Shown here in pieces: positions 45,171 through 56,936 of a DNA stretch of 64,000 nucleotides; the stretch's first letter is position 1, and the number at the start of each line of letters is the position of its first letter. The notes under the pieces were generated by a model that was not told where the DNA came from, made no database searches, and saw only the letters and a program-made list of their open reading frames with translations. The DNA comes from Lichenostomus cassidix. Its lineage: Eukaryota; Chordata; Aves; Passeriformes; Meliphagidae. The position numbers were made by a program, and so were the translations under genes. Where the stretch lies: contig CM039184.1 in the NCBI GenBank assembly GCA_008360975.2, positions 57,068,797 through 57,132,796 of the forward strand, read 5' to 3'.

Positions 45171-47408
45171 GGGTTTTGGCATTGCTGCTAAGCTCCACAT
45201 GCCTGCAGAGAGCAGCTCAGCTGCAGGAAGCCACCAGGGGAGGACTCTGGGTGACTCTGAGGTCTCCATTCTCCATCCTGGGACCATGAGAGGCCAACCC
45301 AAGGGTTGGTGAGGATCAGGAAGGGAAGGCTAGCAGCAGAATGAAGGGACAATGCCTTTCTCTCTCACACCCCCAGACCCCAAATATTGCCCTGTGGAAA
45401 ACACCTGACCCTTCCCTCCACAGAGCTGACCCCATCCCACCCAACCTACTCACAGCCCTGTGCCAGCAGAATCTTTTCCCATTTCCATCCAGGATCAGCA
45501 GGGCTGGAAGAGTCCTGTAAACACCAACTTGCTGCCTGGGTGTGCATGTGCTCAGAAGATAAATACAATCACTGGGACTGAGTGTCTAATGAACTCCTTT
45601 CTGGAGTCTGCTGATTATCCCTCCAGAGGTGAATCCATGCTGATGAATTAGCAATGGATTGTTAGGGCAGTCCTGCTCCTGTCTGCAGGGTGATTTTCCT
45701 GCTGAGGTAACAAGTGTTTGCCAAGCCAAATATCCAACAGCCTTATCTTTGCCTCTTTGTTTGCAAGAAAACAACTCTCAGCTTCTCCCCAAACCCTGTG
45801 GTGGATGGGGAATGGCTGAAAGGCTGAGCTGAGACTGGGAAAAGAGGTTGGGTAAAGATTTGCTCAAACATCTCAGCTCAAACACGAGACATGAATTAAA
45901 TAAACCCCCAAGAGTGCTGGACAGAGCAGATCCTGCACAGCTCAGGGCCATCCCTGTCCCTCCTCTTGTCCAAGGAGACCTTGCAGGTCAGAGATGTCAC
46001 CTGGGCTTTGGATGCTCTGGCAGAGAAATAACAGCAGCCAGGGGTGAGCACAGAGTGGGATCCACATGGGACAAACTTTCAGGATCAGAGCAAGAACCAT
46101 TTCCTTCTGGGAGCAAAGGGCTGTGCCACTGCATTGCTCTGATTGTTCAAGGCCAGGGGAGCTGGGGGAGATCACATGGCCAATGACAGGGGGACAGGAC
46201 CAGCAGGGACAGGAGGACCAGGCTGGGCAGGGAAGGAGCTGCAGATGAATTTGGCAGTGCACCATGTCCTGCAAAGTCATGGAGCACAGCAGGCAAAGCC
46301 CAACTCCTGCTCCCGCACTGGCTGGAGATGAATTTTCTGCCCCAGGGCTGAACACTCCCCACTCCCAGGATGAGCAAGGCATGGGAAATTCAAACATTTC
46401 CCACTGGAAAGCCCCTTTTCTGAGCCGTGTCTGGCTCTGAGCTCACCACGCTGGGCTGTTCAGTGGATGTGGTGGGTGAGTTATTCAAATGATATTTTAC
46501 ACACAGGATTTTTTCCCACTTAACAAATCCTCTGCCTTGTATGGTCCTAAATCAATGCTGAGTCCATACAGACTCTTCTTGTCTTTCCAAAGGGTGTTTC
46601 AAGCTTTCCAAGCTGCATCCCCCTGAATCTCAGTGCTGTCACTGGAATGGCAATGCTGGAAGGGGCTGTGCCAGGTGAGCACCTGGATCTGTGCTCAGCC
46701 AAGGATTCCATGGGCTGCTGATGGGACTGCATTCAGTGCCTCAGATCACCTGTCTGAGTGCCAAATCCCCCCCCGGCATTTCCCCAGCCCAGTTTTGCTG
46801 TAGTGCAGTCAGAGAAGGCTCCCTAAAATGGGAGGTCAAGTGAGAAGACAAATGATGGAGCACATGGTGTGGGGAAGAGCTGTGGAACAACATTGGGAAT
46901 GTCCATGATCCATTTTGCCACTCTGGATCTCACTGGGTTTGCTGTGGGGAAGGATCAGCAAGCCAGGATGCCCCAGCATGGAGCCAGGGATGCAGCATTC
47001 CCTGCTAGCCCATGGCTGTGGCAGCATTTGCATTTAGATGGGAACAGTTAGGAGCTCAAACAGCCTTTTGTCACCACAGCTGCTGCTCCCAGCTGCTCCT
47101 CGATGGAAAAAGGTCCCTTCTGGTGGTCACACTTCGGGGCCCTGCAGTCCTTGGGTGTCTTCCCCCCTTCATCCAAATAAAAGCGTGGGCTGGAGGTGCC
47201 AGACAGCAGCAAATTCCCCTGTGGAATTTCCCTTTCCCCACTCTGGTCTCAGTCTGACAGATGGGAGGGAGGGGAGATTCTGCCACAGCCCCACAGGCTG
47301 AGCTGGAGCATTTCTGTGGGAGGATGCTCCAGCCAGGGCTGGGTGTGACACGGGACAGGGAAGTGCTGGACATCATGCACAGAGGGACACATCTTCCATG
47401 CTCTGCAG
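45171..47408. other. Unique sequence without a recognisable gene
   Basis: Short overlapping frames only. No repeats or RNA genes recognised. Confidence 0.5.
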
Positions 47409-47700
47409 GCACAGAATTGTTTGGAACCCCAAAGACAATTTAATTCCACCCCGTGCCATGGCAGGGACACCTTCCACCATCCCAGGTGGCTTCAAGCCCC
47501 AATGTCCAACCTGGCCTTGGACACTGCAGGGATCCAGGGGCACCACAGCTGCTCTGGCAATTCCAGCCCAGCCCCTCCCCACCCTCCCAGGGAACAATTC
47601 CTTCCCAATATCCATCTCTCCCTGCAGTGGAAGCCATTCCCTGTGTCCTGTCCCTCCAGGCCTCTGTCCAAGGTCTTCTCCACATTTCCTGTGCCAATCC
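47409..47700 (-). mobile_element. CR1 LINE fragment, 3' end
   Basis: CAGAATTGTTTGGAACCCC, CCATGGCAGGGACACCTTCC, CAACCTGGCCTTGGACACTG, CCCTCCCAGGGAACAATTCC and TTCCCTGTGTCCTGTCCCTC. It is a close reverse match to the copies at 38279 and 52698. Confidence 0.95.
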
Positions 47701-47848
47701 TGGTGCAACCCTGGACTCACCCCGTGCAGAGATCCTTCACCTCACACACCCCAAATTCACCACTCATCTGCCATCAAGGAAATGAGTCAAACCTTTAACA
47801 AACACACACTTGAGACTGGGGAGGAATCCAGCTGAGACTGTGTGCTCC

Positions 47849-48024
47849 AAAAGGAAGGAAGGAAGGAAGGAAGGAAGGAAGGAAGGAAGGAAGGAAGGAA
47901 GGAAGGAAGGAAGGAAGGAAGGAAGGAAGAGAGAGAGGAAGGAAGAAGGAAGAAGGAAGAAGGAAGGAAGGAAGGAAGGAAGGAAGGAAGGAAGGAAGGA
48001 AGGAAGGAAGGAAGGAAGGAAGGA
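47849..48024. repeat. (AAGG)n microsatellite
   Basis: About 175 bases of GGAA units, with an interruption of AGAGAGAGGAAGGAAGAAGG in the middle. Confidence 0.97.
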
Positions 48025-48266
48025 TGGATTCCTTGGACTACACTGACCACTCCCACCAAACTGCACCAGGAGCTCCAAGGAGATTCCTGCAAGGGGTGTG
48101 AATATGGAAGTGAATCCATCCTGGAGTGCTTTTGACACGAAAGAAAATAAAATTATCAATTTGAAAACATTCTGTGTGACCATGGAAATGTTTAAGTTGG
48201 GAAAGACCTGGAAGAGTGAGTCCAGCCATTCACTGCCAGGACACAGCAGCACCAACAGCACCCTTC
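48025..48266. other. Unique spacer between arrays
   Basis: A/T-richer spacer with AAGAAAATAAAATTATCAAT near 48142, then CATTCTGTGTGACCATGGA. The latter resembles a degenerate CR1 terminus. Confidence 0.45.
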
Positions 48267-48730
48267 GGTGACATTGGTGACACTGACATTGTGACACTGG
48301 TGACACTGACACAGTGACACTGTGACATTGGTGACACTGGTGACATTGTGATACTGTGACATTGGTGACACCAGTGCCATTGGTGTTGCTGGTAACATTG
48401 GTGACATTGGTGCCACTGTGACATTGGTGACATTGGTGGCATTGGTGACACTGGTGACATTGGTGACACTGGTGATATTGGTGACACTGGTGACATTGAA
48501 GTGACATTGGTGACACTGTGAATTGTGACACTCAGTGACATTGGTGCACTGGTCATTGGTGACATTGGTGCACTGTGACATTGTGACTGTGGCATTGGTG
48601 ACACTGGTGACATGGTGACACTGGTGAATTGGTGACATGGTGACATTGGTGACATTGGTGACATTGTGATACTGTGACATTGGTGACACTGGTGACACTG
48701 TGATGTTGGTGACACTGTGACATTGGTGGC
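48267..48730. repeat. 9-bp minisatellite GGTGACAYT
   Basis: Over 460 bases made almost entirely of GGTGACATT, GGTGACACT and shortened GTGACATT or GTGACACT units. The minus strand reads Cys-His-Gln repeats; that is a repeat artefact. Confidence 0.96.
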
Positions 48731-48771
48731 CAACTGGGACATTGGGAGCTTCCCCCGTCCACTCCTGGAAC

Positions 48772-48842
48772 TGGGATAGGATGGGATGGGATGGGATGGG
48801 ATGGGATGGGATGGGATGGGATGGGATGGGATGGGATGGGAT
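48772..48842. repeat. (GGGAT)n microsatellite
   Basis: About 13-14 perfect GGGAT units, then a degenerate copy, AAAGCTGGGATGGGATGAAA. Confidence 0.97.
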
Positions 48843-49584
48843 GAAAGCTGGGATGGGATGAAAGCCAAGCACCCACCACAGGACTCACCAAGGACACGAA
48901 TCCTGCAGTTCCTCCCCAGGAAATGCCCTCTGCCCCTTGCAGATCCACTGCTGATTTGTTTACCAACCTCATTTTCAAACGAATATTAACCAGCATTAGG
49001 CTCTTGACAGGGATGGGTTTTTCCCCTTCAGTGGTGAAATTGGATGTGAATTTTGAATTTTCCAGTCCATTGAGCAAGCTAAGCGCTGGTGATGCAACAG
49101 GCCCTGTAACGTGTGTGTGTTTTATTCCGTTTTTCCTCGAGGGATCCGGATTAGAATAGACACAAGGAGAAGACAAAAAGAATGGCAGACACTGGAAATT
49201 ACAGGGTCACTCCTTAGGAGACTCTGAAATCCTTTCCAGCTTATTTTCCTTTGTATCCTGGGATTTAGCCAGGGTCTCCCTAAGCACTGATATCGCTAAC
49301 ACTTCAAATCTGTCAGGTTTGAAGGAAAAGGTGTTTGTTTGAACTGGGAGGAGAAGTTAGCTGGAAATGGGACCCTTGTTCAGCAGCAAACACCCGGAAT
49401 GGTGACTCTGGAATGGAAATTTCAGTCTTTCCCATGAAACTGGGAGTCCTGGGTCTGGTTTTGGGGTTCAGGAGCAATGCTGAAAATCCTGGATTTAGGA
49501 GATGTCATAGCAAACCTGGGGCTCAGAGCTGAACTGGGGCAACCCAGAAAAACCCTCAACAAAAATCACCATTTGGCCACCTCC
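48843..49584. other. Unique sequence without a recognisable gene
   Basis: Positions 48950-49160 are fairly A/T-rich and non-repetitive. No gene. Confidence 0.45.
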
Positions 49585-49911
49585 TGTCAGGAAAGGACTG
49601 ATAGGAGAATTGAAGAATGAAAAATCTAATTAACATCAGAGGTGAGGAGATTCAGATCCAATGGGAAACTGAATACTGGGGGTTTGCTCAACTCTGGACC
49701 AATGCTTTTCTATGTATGTTGACTTTATAAAATACCTGAGAAATCTAGTAAAATGATGTGTGATGGAATGATTCTCTCTGCACAGTCGGGCTGTGTGTGG
49801 ATGAGATGATTTCTGTGGTACATCCTGGCCAGATAATAAAGTAATGCCTTGACTCTCTGACATTAAAAATGTTGTTGGAGGGTTTTGGTTTTTCCCACAG
49901 TTTCAGTGACA
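49585..49911 (+). mobile_element. Partial LTR, same family as 8025-8605
   Basis: Shares with the first copy the CCAAT (near 49700) and TATAAAA (49726) core, ATCTAGTAAA, GATGGAATGATTCTCTCTGC, ACATCCTGGCCAGA, AAGTAATGCCTT, ATGTTGTTGGAG and the terminal CAGTGACA at 49911. AATAAA occurs at 49835. The 5' part of the first copy is not recognisable upstream and no target duplication was found, so the left end is lost or diverged. Confidence 0.82.
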
Positions 49912-51143
49912 AAATGAGGGTCAGATCCTTCTCTGTGACTCCACAGCTCCCAGCAGCAGAAATCCAGTGAGACAATGCCAAGCTGCCACCAGCAGGGAGC
50001 TGGCCCTGGCTCCAAGCAGGCATTAAATCTCCATTTGGGCAATCAGGTTTTATTTACCATATGCTCCTTCTTGACACAGTTTGTTTTATGTGAGGAAGGA
50101 TTTGCATCGGGAGCACCCTGGAGAGCAGCAGATGGACAGAACAGCAGGTTTGGGAATGGCTGATTCCTCCTCCAGCTTTGGGATTCAATCTCCAGTCCCA
50201 ATACAGGTCAGGTGTGACTCACATTGACAGAGTCAGGGCAGCAAATTCCTTCCCTCTTCCCAAAAAGGTGTTGCTGTTCCCCAGCTTGAACAGAGGTTTG
50301 CAGGAGCTCTTCTTCCCAGCGGGGGAAATGTCCAAGTGCTCCACATCCACAGCCCTGGATGTGCTTACAGCAGACAGCAACTCATTTCCTGCTTTTCACC
50401 TGAATTTTAATGCCTGAAGAACAGCTGGGACTGAAATGCTGCTCTCAGTCTTCCTGTCCTTGTGACAGAACCAAGACTTTAGGATTGGCAGTTCCTTCCT
50501 GCCTCACTCTGGCCATTCAGGATGCTCTCCCAGCTCACACCCTTTCCCCCTTCCCTTGCAAGGGTTAACAATAAATCACCTGTGCATTCCAGGCTCTCTC
50601 TCCCAGAAAGCAGTTCCAACAGGACCTGCTGCCAGTGCCTGAACACATTTGTACCCCGCAGTTCCCAGCCGTGTGGCAGGGGATTCTGAGTCACAACGAA
50701 TTTGCTGTGCTCCTGCAGGACTGTCACCGAGTGTTTACTCTGGATCTGCAGGAAATATCCCTGCTCTGAGGCCGGGTTGGAGCGGGGAAATGCTCATTTC
50801 CCAGCTTACACGGGGTGTCATAATTTTATTAAATCCCAGACAAGCCTGACACCTTGGTGACAGAATATAATTTCCCTAACCAAGTGCCTTGACACCAAAA
50901 ATTAGGCTAAATTGCATTATTTTAAAGGAGCAGATGGGAATGCTAAACGCTTGCCCAGGGAAAAGCTGGGATTGTCACAGTCCATGGTGCCACCATGGGG
51001 CTCCTGCTGGGCTCCTCCAGCCAGGGCAGGGCAGGAGAGAGAGGCAAAAGTTCAGCCCTGGGTGGTTGTGTTCCTCCCCAAAAACAGTTTTGCTCCTTCC
51101 CAAACACATCAGCCTGGGGGTGCTGGGGTAGAACAGCAGGTTT
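49912..51143. other. Unique sequence without a recognisable gene
   Basis: Positions 50800-50940 are A/T-rich and non-repetitive. No gene seen. Confidence 0.5.
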
Positions 51144-51345
51144 GCACAATCCTGGCATCTTGGAGCTTGGAAAAGCTCTCTGAGATCACCAAGCTGTGAC
51201 TGATCCCCACCTTGTCCCCAGCCCAGAGCACTGAGTGCCACATCCAGTTCTTCCCTTTACACCTGCAGGGATGGGGACTGCAAACCACCCTGGCCAGTTC
51301 CAGTGCCTGACCTTTTCCTGCAGAAATCCCTGAAGAAATCCCTCA
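51144..51345 (-). mobile_element. CR1 fragment, variant subtype
   Basis: GAGCTTGGAAAAGCTCTCTG, GAGCACTGAGTGCCACATCC, CACCTGCAGGGATGGGGACT and GTTCCAGTGCCTGACC, in the order of a reversed CR1. Confidence 0.8.
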
Positions 51346-52507
51346 GGCTGTGCCTGAAAGCCTCATCCCTGTGGGGTGAAGCCCTTCTGCCCACATTTCC
51401 CAGGCAGGCAGCAGCACAGAGGGCAATCCCTGCGGGAGATGAGGGAAAAGGAAGGATGGGTGAGAAATCTCTGTCACCCCATGGCAGGAGCTGGGGAGGA
51501 ACCTGCAGGTCCCAGCAGTGCCACAGCAGAGGGACAATACCTGGCCAGAGGTGGAAATCCCTGCCCAGGGCTCTGTGCCACCCCTGGCACTGCAGGGCTC
51601 CTTGTCCAGGGCACACTGAGCTCAGCTGCCCAGTTCAGCCACCCAGGCCAGCTCTGAGCCAAACCAGCCTTTGAGCTCTGCTGAGCTCCAAAACCTGGCA
51701 AAGCCTCCGAGTTTGCCAAATGTGCCTCAGTGTGCCCCAGAGCTGTTTGGAGTTGGCTGCAGTGAGGAGCAGAGTGACAGAGTGACACTTCAGGACTTCC
51801 CCTGGACAGCAAGGGTGTCACAGCTTGGATCTGTCCAGTGGCACTGCCCTGGATGCTTTCCAAGGGGTCAATGTGCTTTTTGGATCCAAGGCTCCATATT
51901 CAACTGTCATGACACATTTGGCCCTCTGAACACTCTCTTGTTCCGTGTCCAAGGCTCCTCATCCCTGATCTAAAACACCACCAACTGGAAGTCTCTGTAA
52001 AAATAAAACCACCCCAAAACTCTGGGTGATTTCTATAAATGCAAACCCAAGTGCAAATTGGAGCAGATTGGGCAATTTCTGCATGCTCAGGAAGCAGAAA
52101 TGCAAGGAGTTTTTAAGAAACAGTTGGGGAGAAAGCAATCAAAAGGACAACAACAACAACCAAAATAAAATGTAGATGTGGAAAAAAAAGTGGTGTGCTG
52201 GAAATGGCAGCATTTCTTTGGAAAGGAACCCCCCAGGAGAGCAAACAGATAATGCTGAGGGAGGAGGAGTTGGGGGAAGCAACATCAGAGAGGAAAAGCA
52301 GCAAAGAGGCTGAGCTGTGGAAAGAGAGTGAGAGCCATGAAAACAGCAAAGAGAACACAAACCATCATTAATTAGGGGAGGAAACAGAAATAATGGGCAA
52401 CAAATAGCAGGGAGCTTTGGCAATTAACAGTGAGGAATTCACTCACCCTGCACACAGCAGAGTCCAGGGAGAGCCTTGGCTCTGGTGCTGGGCAGGACAC
52501 AGCCAGG
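51346..52507. other. Unique sequence without a recognisable gene
   Basis: Short overlapping frames. A purine-rich stretch lies at about 52170-52350. Nothing supported. Confidence 0.5.
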
Positions 52508-52580
52508 GCAGGGTGGGCAGGGCTGGCAGGGCTGGCACAGCTGGCACAGCTGGCACAGCTGGCACAGCTGGACAGGCAGG
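52508..52580. repeat. 10-bp minisatellite CTGGCACAGC
   Basis: GGGCAGGGCTGGCAGGGCTG leads into four to five units of CTGGCACAGC. Confidence 0.9.
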
Positions 52581-52697
52581 ACAGGTTTGTCATGAGACCT
52601 GAGCTGAGGAACATAAAGGGGTTGGAAAATGTGGGTGGCAAAGGATTTAGGGAAAGCATTCCTATTTGATAATGCTCTGAGTAAGAGAAGTATGCAT

Positions 52698-52878
52698 TTA
52701 ATACATTGGGAAGGAATTGCTGGCTGGGAGGGTGGGGAGGGGCTGGGATGGAATTGCCAGAGCAGCTGTGGTGCCCCTGGATCCCTGCAGTGTCCAAGGG
52801 CAGGTTGGACATTGGGACTTGGAGCAGCCTGGGATGGTGGGAGGAATCCCTGCTGTGGCTGGGGTGGAATGGATATAG
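52698..52878 (+). mobile_element. CR1 LINE fragment, 3' end
   Basis: ACATTGGGAAGGAATTGCTG, GGGTGGGGAGGGGCTGGGAT, CAGAGCAGCTGTGGTGCCCC, GGCAGGTTGGACATTGGGAC. The final TTCCAACCCAAACC block is missing, so the extreme 3' end is lost. Confidence 0.93.
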
Positions 52879-54119
52879 CTGTGCCAGGGCTGGGCAATGC
52901 TTTTGGCAAAGAGATTTTTCCCAGTATCCAACCTAGACCTTTCCTGGTGCAGCCTGAGGTCATTTCCTCCCGGAGAGGACAGCCAGGTCTCTGATCCCAG
53001 TGTTTGGCAATCCTGGAGCCACTGGGAAAGATCAAATCCTTCCTGTGCTCCTCCCAGTCTGAGCAAAATGAATAATTCACCTCTCTCCCTTTTCAGTTCA
53101 CACCTCTCAGTTGTGTTCAGTGAGTCAAACATCACCAGAAATCCTTGGAAAAGCCAGGTGGAATCCTGTCATGGCTGCAGCCAGCAGTGCAGGGAGCAGA
53201 GCCTCACCCAGGAGATCTGCCAAACCTCTCTGAAGGCATTGGTGTCAGGAGGAAATGGCTCTGCAGGTGATTCTTCTCCAAGAGCAGCTCCAAAGGGCTC
53301 CACTGGGAGATCAGTGGGTGAAGTGAAGGGCTGGGGGTGAAAGGAGGGGAGGAAAAACAGAGGCTGGAGCAGGAAGGGATCAGGGAAGAGGCAAGAAGGC
53401 AATGCCAGAGCTGGAACCCTCTGAGCTTGGACAGGGTGAGCTCCAGAGGGAAAGGCAGCAAGTGACTGAGGGTTTTCAGCAGGCCTGGGCACAGAAATGA
53501 CCTCAGGAGCCTAAATCTATTCTCAGAGTGGCTCTGGGCACCTGCAGTGGCTTTTCCTTCATATTTTCCAGCCTTTTTCCCCGGGCTGTCAGCAGTGCAG
53601 GCACAGGCCAAGGAACAACCTTTAGCTCCTGCAGAGCTGAAGGAAAATGAACCAAACAAATCCAGGAGTCCCATTGAAATCCATCGGGTTGGGACATAAC
53701 AGAGTAAAATATTTATGGTAGAGTTCCTCCATCAAAAGGGGAAAGGGAAACATGAGCTGAAGCAAAAGCTAAGGAGAAGAGGCAGAATCTGTCAGTCTGA
53801 TGCAGCCAAATAGAATTTCAGATCCAAACACACTGCTGCTTGAAAAGAAACTTCTTGGTGTGATTGTGTTTCCTTGGGAGAGGTCTTCTGTTTCACCTTT
53901 TCTTATTCTTGCTCCTGGAATTATTGAAACATCCCGGACAGCTCTTGCATCTCAAATGTGAATCTGATGCCTTTCGCTTTCCCCCTCAAAAAAACTTTTT
54001 CACCAATTAAAAATGGGGAGAATTCAACTCAAGCCTGACTGAAAGCACATCTTATTTGACTGTAAATCTTGGCAAAATGCAAAACTTTCCATTTAAAGTT
54101 TAATTCTATTTTTTTTCAG
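52879..54119. other. Unique sequence, A/T-rich toward the right
   Basis: No gene. Positions 53700-54119 are A/T-rich and non-repetitive. They end in a strong acceptor-like pyrimidine run, which gives the region interest as intron-like flank. Confidence 0.45.
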
Positions 54120-54266
54120 CATTATTCTGGGGTAACAGTGGAAAGCCCACTTTTCCAACTAGCCCATGGAACTGGGAAATGATTCCTCCTGCAGAGCCAG
54201 AGCATCCCATGATGATGAGAACCTCCCACGTTGGATATCAGAATATGAACCTCACGCCTGTGCCAG
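54120..54266 (+). other. Candidate cassette exon, function unknown
   Basis: A run of T ending in TTCAG precedes 54120, and GTATTT follows CTGTGCCAG at 54266, giving AG/GT borders around 147 bases. One frame is open from end to end with two bases before the first full codon and one after the last, so it is a symmetric phase 1-1 exon of 49 codons. The peptide includes PTFPTSPWNWEM and HPMMMRTSHVGYQNMN, and I recognise no family. The same frame has a stop (TAA) about 20 bases upstream of the acceptor. Chance remains a serious alternative. Confidence 0.22.
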
Positions 54267-56045
54267 GTATTTTTTGGTTACCATCCTGCTTTACCTCCTT
54301 CCCTGCCTTCCTTCCTGCTCCTCTCGCAGAGGTGCCATTCATTTCTCAGCTAAACATTTCATTCAGGAGCATTCAAGGGATTCTTTTTTGGGATAAATGG
54401 CTGTCACTGTCTCCTCTCAGCAGCAATTAAAGCTCTCAGCAGCACAGGTGATGAGCAGTTCGTGCCTCTTGTCACAGGTGATGAGTTCTTCTGGGATGGA
54501 GCTGACTGCGATTCCAGTGACAGGAACCACTGAGATCCTCCCAGAAAAGAGGCACCAGGATCCCCCACTGCTGTTCCTGGGATGCACATTCATTCAGGAT
54601 TCACCCTCAGGGCACTCCTTGCCTGCCCCAGGGTTCTTCACTCAGCCCTGAGGCCAGAAAAGCTCCAGGATTTCTTGTTTAAAGGTTCTCTGCCCTTCCA
54701 GCTCCATCCCACTGACCTCCTGCCCCTCCAGCCACCTCCTGCATCCCCCCCAGCACAGCCCATCTGCCTGTCAAGGTCATCCCATCCCCCTGGGACTGTA
54801 TGGGGCAGACACAGATCCAGGCATGGAGCTGATATAAAACACAGGCAGGGATCTCCCTGTGTCTCTCTGGCAGATAAAAGTTGGTTTAGTTGCCCCACAT
54901 GCCCACCCTGAACCTGAACCCAAACCCTGCCATCTCATCCCAGCTCACTGTGCTGTTTTCCTACCAGCCCTCAAAATGTGTTCTGAAGGAAAACAGAACT
55001 CCAAAAATTCCTGCCCCAGTGAAAGGCAAAGCTGGCTGCAGCTCAAAGATGCCAACAATCCTGGGTCAGCCTAGCTGTTAAACTCGGTCACAGCACAGCC
55101 ATGGAGCCTAGGAATGAATGAATGAATGAACCACCCTCCCTTGGGATCATCCCTCCATCCACCCCTGACAGACCCTCCTGCCCTCTGCTCGGACATCCCC
55201 CGAGCCTGGAGGGTGCAGGCTCAATCCTCGTCCTCATCCTCATCCACCTCCTCATCCTCATCCCCTCCATTTCTAATCCTCAGGAAGCAGAGCCTGCAGT
55301 GGATTCCTTCCAAAGCAATCAGAACACAATCAAATCCTCCCCAGCAGCCGAAGCCGAGGCCGGGAGATGTTGGCATTAATTGCTTCTCTATTGTTCCCGA
55401 GCAGCAGAGCAGGGATGGGGCTGTTTTGACTAAACAGACACGCCGAGATGTTTTGTTGCTTCCTTAAGTGCAGGAAGATTCATGCCAATTACACATTCGC
55501 TCATCTGCTGCTCACACCTCACACTCCACCTTCGGGGTTACAGAGCCACCTGGGAGGTGTTTAAAGTGGGCATTGAGGGACAGCCGAAGTCACCGTGAAA
55601 TGGGGGGAATGTCACCACCGGGAGGACTGGTAGGGTTTGGTGTAAATGGGTGGGGTCGACGGGAGTTCACCCATCCCAAGAGGGATCATCCCCATTCCCT
55701 GCACCTCTGCCCCATGGAGATCCCATGGAGCTGCAGCACAGCCACCCCTGCAGCTCCCCAGGGAGGACATGGCAAACCAGGCTGGTGCCAGTCAATCACC
55801 CCCAGAGGCATCCAGCACCCAATCCTGGCACCCAGTCCTGCAGGAACCAAATCCAGCACATTCCCGGGCAGAACAAAGTCCCTCCACACCAGCCAGGAGC
55901 TTTACAAATCACATCCCATCCTCCCTCCCTCCTTTGCCATGCCTGTCCTCAGGCAGCCCAGACTGTGCAGTTCCCCTGCCAGGGACACAAGGACAGCATC
56001 CCTCGGACTGTCAGGAGTCTGGGCTGGATGGGCAAAGGGCCAGAG
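54267..56045. other. Unique sequence; longest open frame is unconvincing
   Basis: A 322-codon frame spans 55468-56436, but two other + strand frames (159 and 217 codons) are open across the same DNA. The encoded sequence is rich in Ser, Pro, Gly and Arg and has no domain. Positions 55320-55700 hold more CpG than the surroundings. Short GAAT and CTCATC repeats occur at 55111 and 55229. Confidence 0.45.
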
Positions 56046-56074
56046 GAGGAGGAGGAGGAGGAGGAAGGGTCAGG
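56046..56074. repeat. (GAG)n tract
   Basis: AGAGGAGGAGGAGGAGGAGG, about nine units. Confidence 0.9.
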
Positions 56075-56581
56075 AAGGGAGGGAGAAGGGGAGAAGAGAG
56101 AAGCCAGCAGAGCTTTGTGCACTAAAGTGGGCAGCAGCTGCTGCTGCACAATACGGATGGAGAGGAGCCAGCAGAAAGGATGGATTTGCTCCCTGGCCTT
56201 CCCACCTGGAGGGAAGGAGGAGCCATGGGTTGAGGGTCTGGAAAGGACTATTAAAGTCCAGGTGGCAAGGCTGGGTGGCAGCAGCCTGCATCAAGCTGGC
56301 TAAGGTGCCATCTGGGCTTCCTCAGCTTCCTGAGGAAAACAAATATCCTTTGTCCTCCTCAGAGCCTGGTTTGTGGTGCTGGGTGGTGATCTTGGCATTC
56401 ACACACAGCCTGGAGCTGGGCTGGGAGGGAGGGTGATGGATGTATTTGGGATCTATTCACCATCCTGTGTGGGATTTTGTGTTGTCATCACCTTCCTCAC
56501 CCCTCCAGGCTGGGCATTTGTGCCCAAGCAGGTGATGATTCCTCAGGTGACACTACACACAGCAAACACCAGGGACACACT

Positions 56582-56660
56582 CCCCACCCCTGGAAATGTC
56601 CCAGGCCAGGCTGGACAGGGCTTGGAGAAAGCTGGGATAGTGGAAGGAGAAGGGTTTGGA
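56582..56660 (+). mobile_element. Short CR1 fragment
   Basis: CCACCCCTGGAAATGTCCCA, GGCCAGGCTGGACAGGGCTT and GAAAGCTGGGATAGTGGAAG. Confidence 0.8.
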
Positions 56661-56841
56661 GAAGGGATGGGGGTGAGAAATCTGATTGCTGTTGAGGAGG
56701 GAGCAGGCAAAGCTGTGCCAGGGTGCTGGTTTGGGGGATGAACTGGGCATCTCTGGGGTCACTGGTGCCCAGGAGAACCCCACAGCCCAGGAATGACCAC
56801 ATCTGTGCTCACCAAGCACATCTGCACCTCTCAGGATCAGT

Positions 56842-56936
56842 AATCATGGAATATCCTGAGCTGGAAAGACTCACAGGGATCAGCAATCCAACTCCTGCCC
56901 TGCCCAGGACACCCCAAAAGCCCCACCCCGAATCAC
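56842..56936 (-). mobile_element. CR1 LINE fragment, 3' end
   Basis: AATCATGGAATATCCTGAGC, AATCCAACTCCTGCCCTGCC and GGACACCCCAAAAGCCCC. Same type of end as at 30088 and 63683. Confidence 0.88.

Noticed and set aside
47764..48872. Cys-His-Gln repeat frames that look like a metal-binding protein
   Set aside because: Two minus-strand frames show similar patterns because the DNA is a 9-bp tandem repeat. There is no zinc-finger spacing.
55468..56436. 322-codon open frame, the longest in the window
   Set aside because: Other frames on the same strand are also open here, the composition is Ser/Pro/Gly/Arg-rich, and there is no domain or splice pattern. It fits GC-rich, stop-poor DNA.
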